From Blastochloris viridis (GTDB lineage: Bacteria > Pseudomonadota > Alphaproteobacteria > Rhizobiales > Xanthobacteraceae), in the NCBI RefSeq assembly GCF_001402875.1, contig NZ_CP012946.1, positions 1,280,001-1,344,000 on the forward strand: a stretch of DNA of 64,000 nucleotides, in the 5' to 3' direction. Of the stretch, positions 35,939-45,750 are shown piece after piece. How positions within the stretch are numbered: position 1 is the stretch's first letter; each line of letters begins with the position of its first letter. Below the pieces are notes generated by a model, which saw nothing but the letters and a program-made list of their open reading frames with translations, was not told where the DNA came from and ran no database searches. The position numbers and the translations under genes were made by a program.

Positions 35939-36832
35939 ATGGTGGGAACAGATAAGGCAGATCTTCGGTGGGGCGTCGGGCGGCGGCTCGAGTTCATCGA
36001 GTTCCGTCTGTTTTGGGAGGGGCATGTGAATCGAGGCGATCTGATGGGGGCGTTCGGCGTCTCGGTGAACCAAGCGTCCACCGACCTAAACCGCTACATC
36101 GGAATGGCGCCGGACAATATGGTCTATAACAAAAGTGCCCGGACCTACATCAGGGGCACCAAGTTCGAGCCATTGTTCCTGAAGCCCGACGCCAGCCGCT
36201 ACCTCTCTCAGCTGCGCTCCGTTGCCGACGGCATAGTTGACCGGGCTGACGCCTGGATTGGCCAGTTCCCGTCCTACGACGCCGCACCGAGCCCTGTGCG
36301 GGGTGTCAATGCCAACACCCTGCGCTCGGTGATCGCCGCTATCCGGCGATCAGAGGCAATTGAGGTCAAGTACCAGTCGCTCTCCCGCCCCGAGCCGCGC
36401 TGGCGCTGGATCGCGCCGCACGCGATCGGGTTCGACGGGTTCCGCTGGCACGCACGAGCCTTCTGTCTCACCGACCAGAGTTTTAAGGACTTCCTGCTTT
36501 CCCGGATAATCGAGACCCGGGGCACCAAGATGACCGAGGTCGGTGCTGATAGGGATGCCGACTGGAACGAGCAGGTAACCTTGGAGATCGGGCCGCACCC
36601 TGAGTTGTCCGAGACGCAGCAAAAAGTCATTGCCCTCGATTACGGAATGCGAAGCGGTCGGGCCAAGATCCCCGTGCGGAAGGCGCTTCTTTATTACGCG
36701 CTCAAGCGACTGGGTCTGGACACCGACCCCGCAGCGCGGCGTCCCCAGGATCAGCAAATCGTACTGCTCAACGGTGCCGTACTCGGCACCGAGACTCAGG
36801 CCCATTCCTCCGCGTCTCGGATGGATGGCTGA
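35939..36832 (+). CDS. brxR: BrxR/CapW-type WYL-domain regulator
   Basis: A 297-residue dimeric transcription factor. The N-terminal winged HTH (RRLEFIEFRLFWEGHVNRGD, then LMGAFGVSVNQASTDLNRYI) is followed by a WYL domain (about 120-200: IEVKYQSLSRPEPRWRWIAP, then HAIGFDGFRWHARAFC) and the C-terminal WCX-like extension. This is the layout of BrxR/CapW regulators found at the head of BREX and CBASS loci. The ATG at 35939 was preferred because gggag precedes it and family members begin near here; 35924 is an alternative. It is the first gene of the rightward operon, and its stop nearly touches brxF. It probably represses the operon until a phage-derived ligand binds the WYL domain. Confidence 0.85.
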   Translation: MVGTDKADLRWGVGRRLEFIEFRLFWEGHVNRGDLMGAFGVSVNQASTDLNRYIGMAPDNMVYNKSARTYIRGTKFEPLFLKPDASRYLSQLRSVADGIVDRADAWIGQFPSYDAAPSPVRGVNANTLRSVIAAIRRSEAIEVKYQSLSRPEPRWRWIAPHAIGFDGFRWHARAFCLTDQSFKDFLLSRIIETRGTKMTEVGADRDADWNEQVTLEIGPHPELSETQQKVIALDYGMRSGRAKIPVRKALLYYALKRLGLDTDPAARRPQDQQIVLLNGAVLGTETQAHSSASRMDG

Positions 36833-36833
36833 G

Positions 36834-37292
36834 ATGATCGAGAAATTGGATCGCCTCGTCGACGATATCTCAGGCCTTAACAGCAAGTTGGTCCTTTTGG
36901 TCGGTCCTCCGCGATCTGGGAAAAGCAATCTCCTCGGGCAGCTGGCCGCGCGCCTACAAACGCGTGTTCTGAGCGTCAGTGCTGCGCTTGGTCGTGAATT
37001 GCTTACGGTGCCGAACACCCGAAGACACTTGCAGGCGGCTGAGCTGCTGAAGGGGCTCGCGGATGAATTTGCAAGCCATGGGCTCTTGCTCGTGGATAAC
37101 ATCGAGCTCCTATTCGATCGGACGCTGCAGCTCAGCCCGCTAGATTTACTGAGGCAACATGCTCATGCGCGTCGTGTCATTGCGGTGTGGCCAGGAGAGC
37201 TTCGGGAAGACCGACTTTCCTACGCCACGACAGGACATCCAGAACATCGGGACTACGGCGTCAACAGCTTGGTCCCGTTCAAAATTCATTGA
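36834..37292 (+). CDS. brxF: BREX-3 P-loop protein BrxF
   Basis: A 152-residue small P-loop ATPase-like protein. Walker A is GPPRSGKSN (about residues 24-32) and a Walker B-like LLLVDNIELLF is near 85. Size, fold and position at the head of a type 3 BREX operon match BrxF. The ATG at 36834 directly follows the brxR stop (TGAG|ATG); an ATG at 36825 would add three residues and overlap it. brxC follows after 20 bp. BrxF is restricted to BREX type 3 and is thought to work with BrxC. Confidence 0.82.
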   Translation: MIEKLDRLVDDISGLNSKLVLLVGPPRSGKSNLLGQLAARLQTRVLSVSAALGRELLTVPNTRRHLQAAELLKGLADEFASHGLLLVDNIELLFDRTLQLSPLDLLRQHAHARRVIAVWPGELREDRLSYATTGHPEHRDYGVNSLVPFKIH

Positions 37293-37312
37293 AGGGGTGG
37301 GGGGAACGCGGG

Positions 37313-40300
37313 ATGCCGATGCGTTATGGCGATCTCATTCAGTTTGAGCCGATCGAGTCGGTCATTCAGCTTCTGGACGCCAATCGCCCGGACGAGGCCA
37401 AGAGGCTTGTGTCGACCTACGTCATTTCCGACGACATGGCCGAGCGGATTAACAAGCAGATCATAGCGCAGATTTCTTTCGATCTTACCGCTTCCTTTAA
37501 GATCCTTAGAGGAGCCGAAGTCGAAAGAAAAGGAATAGAAGATACTAGCAGTTTCGACTACAAAGGTATACTTGTCGTCGGCAACTACGGGACCGGTAAA
37601 TCGCACCTAATGTCTGTGCTCTCGCTCGTCGCTGAAGACGCCGCCCATGTCTCGATGATCCGCCATCCCAAGGTGGCAGAGGCAGCAGGCGCGATTGCGG
37701 GAAAATTCAAGGTTCACCGGATCGAGATTTCCAGCCAGATGTCCTTGCGGGACATCATCACGCAGCAGCTTGAGGTGTTCCTCGAAAGGCACGGCGTCAG
37801 CTATTCCTTCCCCCCAGCGGACAAGGTCATCAACAACAAGGCTGCCTTCGAAAAGATGATGGCGGCGTTCGCCGAGGTCCATCCGAACCACGGCGTCCTC
37901 ATCGTCGTCGACGAGTTCCTCGAATACCTGAGGTCGCGCAAGGATCACGATCTGGTTCTTGACCTGTCGTTTCTGCGTGAGATTGGCGAGGTCACAAAGC
38001 ACCTTCGCTTCCGGTTCGTCGCCGGCGTTCAAGAGGCGATCTTCGACAGCAGCCGCTTCCAGCACGTGGCCGACAGCCTTCGTCGTGTGAAGGATCGCTT
38101 CACGCAGGTCCTGCTGGCCCGCCAGGACGTCAGCTTCGTGGTGGCCGAGCGCCTCCTGAAAAAGACGGCAGATCAGCAGAACAAGATCCGCGCTTACCTC
38201 ACACCATTCGCCAAATTCTATGGCTTGATGAACGAGCGCATGGACGAGTACGTCCGGCTTTTCCCAGTACATCCTGATTACATCGGAACCTTCGAGCGGC
38301 TGGTGTTCACCGAGAAGCGCGGCGCGCTGGTTACACTTAGGGATCAGATCCAGGCTATCCTCAGCGATGAGGTGCCCGACGATCGGCCGGGGCTGATCGG
38401 CTACGACAAGTTCTGGGAGACGGTCACGTCAAACTCCGTGCTGCGCGCGGATCCGAACATCGGGCCGGTCCTCAAGGTGTCAGAAGTCCTGTCGGAGCGC
38501 GTGAGGAAGGCGTTCACTCGCCCGGCTTATAGGCCGATGGCGCTCCGCATCATTGACGGACTTTCCGTCCATCGCCTGACAACGGGCGGCGACATTTATG
38601 TTCCTGTGGGACCGACCGCTGAGGAACTCCGCGACACGCTCTGCCTGTTTCAGCCGGGCATCGAGGACATGGGCGGAGAGCCGGAGGCCGACTTGCTTTC
38701 CCTCGTTCAGACCGTCCTGCGGGAGACGCTGAAGACCGTCAACGGCCAGTTCATCTCCAGAGCGCCCGACACCGAGCAGTACTATCTCGACCTCAAGAAG
38801 GACGTCGACTACGACGCCCAGATCGAAAAACGCGCGGAGACCTTATCGGACGACGCTCTTGACCGCGCATACTATCGTGCGGTTGTCGACTTCATGATCG
38901 AGCGGCCCGACGAAACTGCATACGTTCCGGGCCATCTAATCTGGCAGTATCAGATCGAATGGCAGGACCGTCGGGTCGAACGGAACGGTTACCTGTTTCT
39001 CGGCGGACCGCGTGACCGGCCAACGGCGCAGCCAGAGCGGAACTTCTATATCTACTTTCCGCAGCCATTCGAGGCTTACAAGCTTCGGGACGAATTGAAG
39101 TCCGACGAGGTGTTTTTCAGGCTGAAGCATCCGGACGACGCGTTGAGGCGGCACATCTCCTCTTACGCCGCGGCTCAGGAACTCGCATCGACAGCTAGCG
39201 GTGGTGCGAAGGCGATCTACCTCGACAAAGCTAGAAGCGCGCTACGCGATATTGGCAGGTGGCTGCAGGAGAATCAGCTGGAGGCTTTTGAGGTTACCTA
39301 TCAGGGAAAGTCAAAGACGCTGAGAGAGTGGACCAAGGGCGTCTCGCTGCGCGACAAGGCACGTCTTGGCTCGGAAGAACGGATCAACTTCCGAGACGTC
39401 GTAAACGTCATTTCCGGCCTCGCGCTGAATAACCAGTTTGCCGAGGTGGCGCCTGAATACCCGACGTTCTCTGCGCTCGTCACCGAGGCGAACCGGAAGC
39501 AGCTTGTCGGCAACGCCCTGCGCGCGCTGGCAGGCGGAAACCGGACCAAGGACGCCGTGGTCATCCTCGACGGCCTGGAGATGCTTGACGGTGATCGCAT
39601 CGACCCCACACGGTCTCGGTACGCGCAGGAGGTTTTGGCTCGGCTGAAGGCCAAAGGCCATGGCCAGGTGCTGAACCGCGGCGAGCTGGTCAGCGGCGAC
39701 GCGGACGTCGAGTATTTCGCGCCGATCAAGTTCCGCCTGGAGCCCGATCTGCTGGTCACCGTTCTGGGTGGGCTGGTCTATGCAGGCGACATCGTCCTGG
39801 CGATCACCGGTGACAAGATCGACTCTGGCAAGATCACGTTGCTCGCCGAGCGGCCGCTCGACGAACTGAAGCAGTTCAAACACGTCGAGGCTCCGAAGGA
39901 GATCAATGTCGCCATCCTTCGAGCGCTGTTCGAGTTGCTTGCGCTGCCGCCAGGGCTTGCACAGCAGGCGACCCAAGGCTCGGACGAGCCAGTCAAGTTT
40001 CTTCAGGAAGAAGTCGGCAAACTGACACGGCGCGTGCTCAGCGCTTCCACAGACATGGCCGGAAGGCTGAGCTTCTGGGGTCAGTCGCTCCTTCGGGATG
40101 AAGAGATCCGCGATTGGCGCTCGAAACTCGATGCGTTGAAAAACTTCTCCGAAAGCCTGTCACCCTACAACACCGTGGGGAAGCTGAAGAACCTGCGGAT
40201 CAACGCCGACGACATCGCGGCGCAGAAAAAGAACCTCGAAGTCCTGGATGCGATCGAGCGGATGCTGGATCTCGTCGCAGAATTGGGGACGACCGCCAGT

Positions 40301-41110
40301 TACCTGTCTCAGGCCGAGATGGTCTTGTCTCCAGATCATGCATGGGTGAAGCAGGCGCAAGCCACCCGAAAGCAGGTTCTCGACAAGCTCGCCGCTGACC
40401 GGACGGCGCAGCACGCAGCTGAATACAGGCAGACGCTCGGCCAGTTGAAGAGGGACTACCTCACAGCTTATGTCGGGCAGCACAGCAAGGCCCGTCTGGG
40501 CGTCGCGGAGGACAAGACTAAGTCCGTTCTGCGCAAGGATCCGCGCCTTGTGTCGATGCGCGCTCTGGCGGGCATTTCCCTGATGCCGACCAGTCAGCTG
40601 TCGAATTTCGAGGAGAAACTCGACAAGCTGAAGAGTTGCGCCGCGCTCGTCGACTCCGAGCTTGCTGCGAGCCCGGTCTGTCCGCACTGCGGCTTCCGCC
40701 CGGCGAACGAGCAAGGAGATATGCTTCCGGCGGCCAATGTCCTCAAGCTGCTTGATGATGAGTTGGACAGGCTGCTGGGCGGTTGGCAGCAGACGCTCCT
40801 CGATAACCTCGAAGACCCGATCATCCAATCGAACTTCGACCTGTTGCGCCCTGCGGCCAAGACGCTGGTCGATGGTTTCGTGAAATCGAAGGCGCTGCCC
40901 GATCCGGTGCCGCCGGACTTCGTTTCCGCGGTTCAGGAGGCGCTGTCAGGGCTGGAGAAAATCGGGATTTCCAGCGACGACATCAAGAAGGCGCTGCTTC
41001 AGGGAGGATCGCCGGCATCGCCGGACGAGCTGCGCAAACGGTTTGAAAGCCTCCTCAACGACCGCTGCAAGGGCAAGGACACGACCAAACTCCGCTTCGT
41101 GGTGGAGTAA
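37313..41110 (+). CDS. brxC: BREX large ATPase BrxC (DUF6079-type)
   Basis: A 1265-residue P-loop ATPase of the BrxC/PglY group. MRYGDLIQFEPIESVIQL at the N-terminus is typical of DUF6079. Walker A GNYGTGKSH is at about 89-97 and Walker B VLIVVDEFLEYL near 195-206. Long helical regions follow, and a CPHCG knuckle lies near 1122. The start at 37313 has a purine-rich site before it; the frame also runs upstream under brxF without sense. It is a core component of BREX, required for both defence and methylation in studied systems. The next gene starts three bases after its stop. Confidence 0.85.
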   Translation: MPMRYGDLIQFEPIESVIQLLDANRPDEAKRLVSTYVISDDMAERINKQIIAQISFDLTASFKILRGAEVERKGIEDTSSFDYKGILVVGNYGTGKSHLMSVLSLVAEDAAHVSMIRHPKVAEAAGAIAGKFKVHRIEISSQMSLRDIITQQLEVFLERHGVSYSFPPADKVINNKAAFEKMMAAFAEVHPNHGVLIVVDEFLEYLRSRKDHDLVLDLSFLREIGEVTKHLRFRFVAGVQEAIFDSSRFQHVADSLRRVKDRFTQVLLARQDVSFVVAERLLKKTADQQNKIRAYLTPFAKFYGLMNERMDEYVRLFPVHPDYIGTFERLVFTEKRGALVTLRDQIQAILSDEVPDDRPGLIGYDKFWETVTSNSVLRADPNIGPVLKVSEVLSERVRKAFTRPAYRPMALRIIDGLSVHRLTTGGDIYVPVGPTAEELRDTLCLFQPGIEDMGGEPEADLLSLVQTVLRETLKTVNGQFISRAPDTEQYYLDLKKDVDYDAQIEKRAETLSDDALDRAYYRAVVDFMIERPDETAYVPGHLIWQYQIEWQDRRVERNGYLFLGGPRDRPTAQPERNFYIYFPQPFEAYKLRDELKSDEVFFRLKHPDDALRRHISSYAAAQELASTASGGAKAIYLDKARSALRDIGRWLQENQLEAFEVTYQGKSKTLREWTKGVSLRDKARLGSEERINFRDVVNVISGLALNNQFAEVAPEYPTFSALVTEANRKQLVGNALRALAGGNRTKDAVVILDGLEMLDGDRIDPTRSRYAQEVLARLKAKGHGQVLNRGELVSGDADVEYFAPIKFRLEPDLLVTVLGGLVYAGDIVLAITGDKIDSGKITLLAERPLDELKQFKHVEAPKEINVAILRALFELLALPPGLAQQATQGSDEPVKFLQEEVGKLTRRVLSASTDMAGRLSFWGQSLLRDEEIRDWRSKLDALKNFSESLSPYNTVGKLKNLRINADDIAAQKKNLEVLDAIERMLDLVAELGTTASYLSQAEMVLSPDHAWVKQAQATRKQVLDKLAADRTAQHAAEYRQTLGQLKRDYLTAYVGQHSKARLGVAEDKTKSVLRKDPRLVSMRALAGISLMPTSQLSNFEEKLDKLKSCAALVDSELAASPVCPHCGFRPANEQGDMLPAANVLKLLDDELDRLLGGWQQTLLDNLEDPIIQSNFDLLRPAAKTLVDGFVKSKALPDPVPPDFVSAVQEALSGLEKIGISSDDIKKALLQGGSPASPDELRKRFESLLNDRCKGKDTTKLRFVVE

Positions 41111-41113
41111 GCC

Positions 41114-42982
41114 ATGACGCGTGACGAGTTTCTGGCCCGGCTTCAGTCTGTCGAATGGGACGACATCGAATTCAAGGAAGCGGCTTGGGCTGTCCCGAGG
41201 TCCGCGCTTGAAACGGTGAGTGCGTTTGCCAACACCAAGGGCGGTCATCTGGTCTTCGGCGTGAAGGAGTCCAACGGGACGTTTTCCATAACTGGTGTCA
41301 CCGATATCGACAAGGTTCAGAACGACTTTCTGGGCCAAGTGCGGGATGGACAGAAAATCAGTGTCATCCTGCCGATTGCGGGTGACGTTCACACGATGCC
41401 GGAAGGCTCGGTGATCTGCTTCCATGTGCCTGAAGCCCCGAGACATGCGAAGCCGGTCCACCTAGACCGAAATCCGAAGAAGGCGTTCATTCGCAGAGGC
41501 AGCGGCGACTATGCCTGCACCGGAGAAGAGCTTCTGCGCTTCATTCGAGACGCGGGGAGCATCACCTATGATTCCGAGACGCTGGATCTGGATCCCACGA
41601 AATGTTTCGACGAGGGGACCGTCCGCTGGTATCGCGCGAGATTCGAATCCAGCAATCCCGGCAAGGACGGCTCGGCAGATGACATCTCATTCCTGCGCGA
41701 GTGGGGCTTTCTGGTCGAACGTGAAGGAAAGCTCTTGCCAACACGGGCGGCCATCGTCGTTCTAGGATCGGGCGAATATGTCCGGCAGGAACTGCCTCGG
41801 ATTGTCGTCGACCTTCAGCTTTACCGGCACGGCGCCAGCGAATATGCGCCGAGCATTCGCTGGGCCGACCGGGTGACCATCGAGGCGAACCTGATTGAAG
41901 CCTGGAAGGCCATTCTCGACTTCTACCTCAAGCACAGCGAGAAGCCGTTCGCCGTCGATCCGACGACATTGCGCAGGCATGACGATCCGCCCGACTACAT
42001 CTCGTTTCGCGAAGCAGCCATCAACCTGCTCATCCATCAGGACTTTGGTGACGCCACGCGTGTGCCGGTCATCCGGTTCTTCCGGGATCAGGCCGAGTTT
42101 TTCAATCCGGGCGATGCGCTGGCGTCGCGCGAACAGCTTCTGGATCCGGGCGACAAAGAGGTTCGAAACCCGCGAATTGTCGGTGCATTCCGACGCATCG
42201 GCCTATCCGATCAGGGTGGGACGGGCGTCGGAGCGATCTTCGACGGCTGGCGGCGATTGGGCTTTGTCCCGCCAGAGATCGAGAACGACAAGGCGGAAAA
42301 GAGTTTCCGCTTGCGGCTCCGCAGGGAGAAGCTCGTCACCGAAGAGCAGCTTTTGGCGCAGGCGAGCCTTGGCGTTCAGCTTTCCGAGCACGAAGCCGCT
42401 GTGTTCGCCTATCTGATCCGGAACGGCGAAATCGACCTGGCCGACATCAAGGCGTTGACCGGCCTTCCCGGTCCCGCGGTACGCGAACTTGCACAGCGCC
42501 TGGCCGTACAGGTCATCCTCAGGCCAAGTGCTGGGGTCGAGGGAAAGTTCGCTCTGGCGGACCACCTGCGTGCTCGGTTCTTGGGGGCATCGGAAGACAT
42601 TACCGATAGGAAACAGCCAGTTACGCCTGCCGCGACCGACGATGGATCGACTGTACAAGTCACTGAACAAGTCGCTCCGAGGGACACCGAACAAGTGCCC
42701 GTACTGAGGGAGCTGACGGCCGTGCAATGGATGATCGTGCAGCATGCTGATGCGCCGCGTTCACTGGCCGAGCTCATGACAGCTACGGGCTACACCCAAC
42801 GGCCGCACTTCAAGGTAACGCATCTGGAGCCGCTGCTGGACGGTGGAATTCTGCGGATGACCGTTCCCGACAAACCCACGTCCTCAAAACAGAGGTATGT
42901 GCTGACCAATGCGGGACTCAAACTGAAATCGCTGCGCTTGGAAGACGGGACGGCCACGGCGAAGAAAGAGACAAGCGAATGA
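41114..42982 (+). CDS. AlbA_2 (Schlafen-type) ATP-binding protein inserted in BREX-3
   Basis: A 622-residue protein. The N-terminal AlbA_2/Schlafen domain (about 15-150: IEFKEAAWAVPRSALETVSA, then FANTKGGHLVFGV) is followed by a HATPase_c_4-like domain (about 290-390: ISFREAAINLLIHQDF, SDQGGTGVGAIFDGW). Winged-helix segments lie near 440-480 and at 530-610. This layout is often annotated as RecG-related DNA-binding ATPase. It is locked into the operon: it starts three bases after brxC and overlaps pglX by four. The core BREX-3 set (brxF, brxC, pglXI, brxHII, pglZ, brxA) has no such gene at this place, so it may be a regulator or an extra effector. Confidence 0.82.
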   Translation: MTRDEFLARLQSVEWDDIEFKEAAWAVPRSALETVSAFANTKGGHLVFGVKESNGTFSITGVTDIDKVQNDFLGQVRDGQKISVILPIAGDVHTMPEGSVICFHVPEAPRHAKPVHLDRNPKKAFIRRGSGDYACTGEELLRFIRDAGSITYDSETLDLDPTKCFDEGTVRWYRARFESSNPGKDGSADDISFLREWGFLVEREGKLLPTRAAIVVLGSGEYVRQELPRIVVDLQLYRHGASEYAPSIRWADRVTIEANLIEAWKAILDFYLKHSEKPFAVDPTTLRRHDDPPDYISFREAAINLLIHQDFGDATRVPVIRFFRDQAEFFNPGDALASREQLLDPGDKEVRNPRIVGAFRRIGLSDQGGTGVGAIFDGWRRLGFVPPEIENDKAEKSFRLRLRREKLVTEEQLLAQASLGVQLSEHEAAVFAYLIRNGEIDLADIKALTGLPGPAVRELAQRLAVQVILRPSAGVEGKFALADHLRARFLGASEDITDRKQPVTPAATDDGSTVQVTEQVAPRDTEQVPVLRELTAVQWMIVQHADAPRSLAELMTATGYTQRPHFKVTHLEPLLDGGILRMTVPDKPTSSKQRYVLTNAGLKLKSLRLEDGTATAKKETSE

Positions 42983-45750
42983 CGGACAAACTCAAACTCG
43001 AATCCGTCTCAGGCGGCGGAGCCGTCGAGTGCCTCGGGCAGGCCTTCCCCAGCGATCAAGCGCGGCGGGAGCACTTTCTTTCGTTGCTGGCAGCGAAGCT
43101 GAAGGATCCCGAGTTCCGCAAGCAGGAGGGGTTTCCGAGAGGGACGGATGAGGCGATCCTCGCGATGTCGGATCCGCCGTACTACACCGCGTGCCCGAAC
43201 CCGTGGCTCCAGGATTTCGTGACGAATTACGGTAGGCCCTATGACCCTACCGAGAAATACGCGCGCGAGCCGATGGCGATCGACGTTTCGGAGGGGAAGA
43301 CCGACCCGATCTACAAGGCCCATTCCTACCACACCAAGGTGCCGCATCTGGCGATAGTGCCTTCGATCCTCCACTTCACCAAACCAGGCGACATCGTGCT
43401 GGATGGCTTCGCCGGATCGGGGATGACTGGAGTAGCCTCCCAATGGTGTGCTGTAGCGCCTGCTCAGTATAGACATCAGATTGAATCAGAATGGAAGTCT
43501 GCTGGCAAAACATTACCGGAATGGGGCCCGCGACCAACTATTCTTGCTGATCTTTCTCCCGTGGCGACCTTTATTGCTACAAATTACAACCAGACACTCG
43601 ACATAAATCGCTTTCTGACGGAGGCGGAGAAAATATTTGTCGAGATGGAAAATGAGTTTGGTTGGATGTACTCGACGAAGATCGGGAATAGTTTTGGAAA
43701 AATTGATTTTACGGTCTGGTCAGAAGTTTTTTACTGTCCAGAGTGCACTGGGGAAGTCGTATTTCATGATCACGCCCTAGATCAAGATGGACGGGTGAAG
43801 GACGCATTCGCTTGCCCACACTGCAGCGCCGAATTGACCAAGAACAATCTAGAATTGGCATTTCAAACTATAATTGATCCAGCGTCAAAAAAGGCCCGAG
43901 AGGTTCCAATAAGAAGGCCTGTATTAATTCGCTATACGTCGATAAAGAAAAGGTCCGAAAAGTCTCCAGACGATAGCGATTTGGATCTAATAAATAAGAT
44001 TAACGAAATGCCGTTTCCCACCAATGCTCCGTCAAACCAATTTCCCGATATGCAGATGACGCGCGTGGGGCGAATGAAGACAACTAAAATTACCAACATT
44101 CATGATCTATTTTTGCCTAGGTCTCTTCGAGTTCTAGCTGGATTTTTTGCTAAGGTAGAACGTGTCAAAGACGCGAACATACGAAAGGCGCTCACGATCA
44201 TCGCCCAGCATCAGTTTGTCAATGCGTCGATACTTAACAGGTATAGGCCCGCTTCGTCTTTTGGAAATTCACCACTTACTGGTGTATTTTATGTTTCATC
44301 GTTAGTAGCCGAAGCAAATGTAATTGATTTATTAAAAGGAAGCATAAATCGAATCAAAAGGATGGAAAAGACGCAGTGGGGAAAAGGCAAAGAATGGGGG
44401 CGTAATGTTTTCATTAGTACCTCCAGTGCGTCAAATATAAATGGAATTTCGAACGAAGCGATTGACTACATTTTTACAGACCCGCCATTTGGTGAAAATA
44501 TTTACTATTCAGATCTCAATTTCCTTACAGAATCATGGCATGGCGTAATAACGGATCCGATCCAAGAAGCGATTATCGATCGTGTGAAGCAAAAAGGAGT
44601 AATGGAATACCAGCGGTTAATGCAGGCCTGCTTTGCAGAATACTATCGGGTTCTAAAGCCGGGCCGCTGGATGACAGTTGTGTTTTCAAATAGCCGAGCG
44701 GCTGTTTGGAATGCGATCCAGGTTTCTCTTCAGCAAGTAGGGTTTGTCGTCGCAGAGGTAACTACCTTAGACAAAGTTCATCTGACTTTCCAACAGGCGA
44801 TGTCGCCCAATGCAGTTAAGCAAGATCTTGTGATCTCCGCTTACAAGCCAAATGGCGGCCTTGAACAGCGGCTAGCCGAACGTGGTGCTGCGCCGGAATC
44901 CGCTTGGGATTTCGTCCAGACTCACCTGCGTCAGCTCTCTGTTTCTAAGTCTCATAACGGTTTGCTTGAATTCGTGCTGGAGCGAGATCCCCGCCGCATC
45001 TATGACCGCATGGTGGCGTGGTTCGTCCGCCACGATGTTCCGGTGCCGCTATCGACCGAAGAGTTCCTCGACGGACTCCGAAGCCGGTTCCCGGCGCGGG
45101 ACGGCATGGTGTTTCTGCCGGAGCAGGTCACCGAGTATGACCGGAAGCGTGCACAGGTGGCTCAAGCGCCGCAGATGGAGATGTTCGTCGCCGACGAGCG
45201 CAGTGCCATCGATTGGCTGACCGACTTTCTGCGCAAGCGTCCGTCGACCTATCAGGAAGTGCATCCAGAGTTCACCACGCAGCTCGGCGCGGGCTGGAAA
45301 AAGCATGAGACGCGCCCGGAACTATCGGCGCTGCTGGATGACAATTTCCTGCGCTATGACGCATCTGGCGACGTGCCCAGCCAGATCCACAATTACCTGT
45401 CGACGAACTACCATGATCTGCGAAACCTCGAAAAATCGGACCCGCGCCTGAAGGCGAAGGCCAAGGACCGCTGGTATGTGCCAGACCCCGGCAAGGCGCA
45501 GGATCTGGAGCAGAAGCGGGAGAAGACCCTGCTGAAGGAGTTCGAAGCCTACCGCGATGCGCCGGGACGACGCCTGAAGGAATTCCGGCTCGAAGTGCTG
45601 CGGGCGGGCTTCCGCTCGGCGTGGGCCGCGAAGGACTTCAAGACGATCATCTCGATTGCCCAGAAGGTGCCGGAAGAAGCGCTGCAGGAAGATGAGAAGC
45701 TGCTGTTCTGGTACGACAGCGCGCTCACCCGCATGGAGGCCAATGCGTGA
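42979..45750 (+). CDS. pglX: BREX-3 DNA methyltransferase PglXI
   Basis: A 923-residue N6-adenine/N4-cytosine class methyltransferase. A DPPY motif is near residue 64 and the SAM-binding FAGSGMTG near 143-150. Zn-ribbon-like pairs CPEC and CPHC lie at about 252-285, and a second DPPFGENIYYSDL at about 500. It would mark host DNA so that BREX spares it. Codons about 150-665 (43430-44975) are strikingly AT-rich (18 of 60 G+C at 44281-44340 against 41 of 60 at 45061-45120), whereas both ends match the GC-rich operon. The core has therefore probably been replaced by recombination. It overlaps both neighbours by four bases. Confidence 0.87.
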   Translation: MTDKLKLESVSGGGAVECLGQAFPSDQARREHFLSLLAAKLKDPEFRKQEGFPRGTDEAILAMSDPPYYTACPNPWLQDFVTNYGRPYDPTEKYAREPMAIDVSEGKTDPIYKAHSYHTKVPHLAIVPSILHFTKPGDIVLDGFAGSGMTGVASQWCAVAPAQYRHQIESEWKSAGKTLPEWGPRPTILADLSPVATFIATNYNQTLDINRFLTEAEKIFVEMENEFGWMYSTKIGNSFGKIDFTVWSEVFYCPECTGEVVFHDHALDQDGRVKDAFACPHCSAELTKNNLELAFQTIIDPASKKAREVPIRRPVLIRYTSIKKRSEKSPDDSDLDLINKINEMPFPTNAPSNQFPDMQMTRVGRMKTTKITNIHDLFLPRSLRVLAGFFAKVERVKDANIRKALTIIAQHQFVNASILNRYRPASSFGNSPLTGVFYVSSLVAEANVIDLLKGSINRIKRMEKTQWGKGKEWGRNVFISTSSASNINGISNEAIDYIFTDPPFGENIYYSDLNFLTESWHGVITDPIQEAIIDRVKQKGVMEYQRLMQACFAEYYRVLKPGRWMTVVFSNSRAAVWNAIQVSLQQVGFVVAEVTTLDKVHLTFQQAMSPNAVKQDLVISAYKPNGGLEQRLAERGAAPESAWDFVQTHLRQLSVSKSHNGLLEFVLERDPRRIYDRMVAWFVRHDVPVPLSTEEFLDGLRSRFPARDGMVFLPEQVTEYDRKRAQVAQAPQMEMFVADERSAIDWLTDFLRKRPSTYQEVHPEFTTQLGAGWKKHETRPELSALLDDNFLRYDASGDVPSQIHNYLSTNYHDLRNLEKSDPRLKAKAKDRWYVPDPGKAQDLEQKREKTLLKEFEAYRDAPGRRLKEFRLEVLRAGFRSAWAAKDFKTIISIAQKVPEEALQEDEKLLFWYDSALTRMEANA

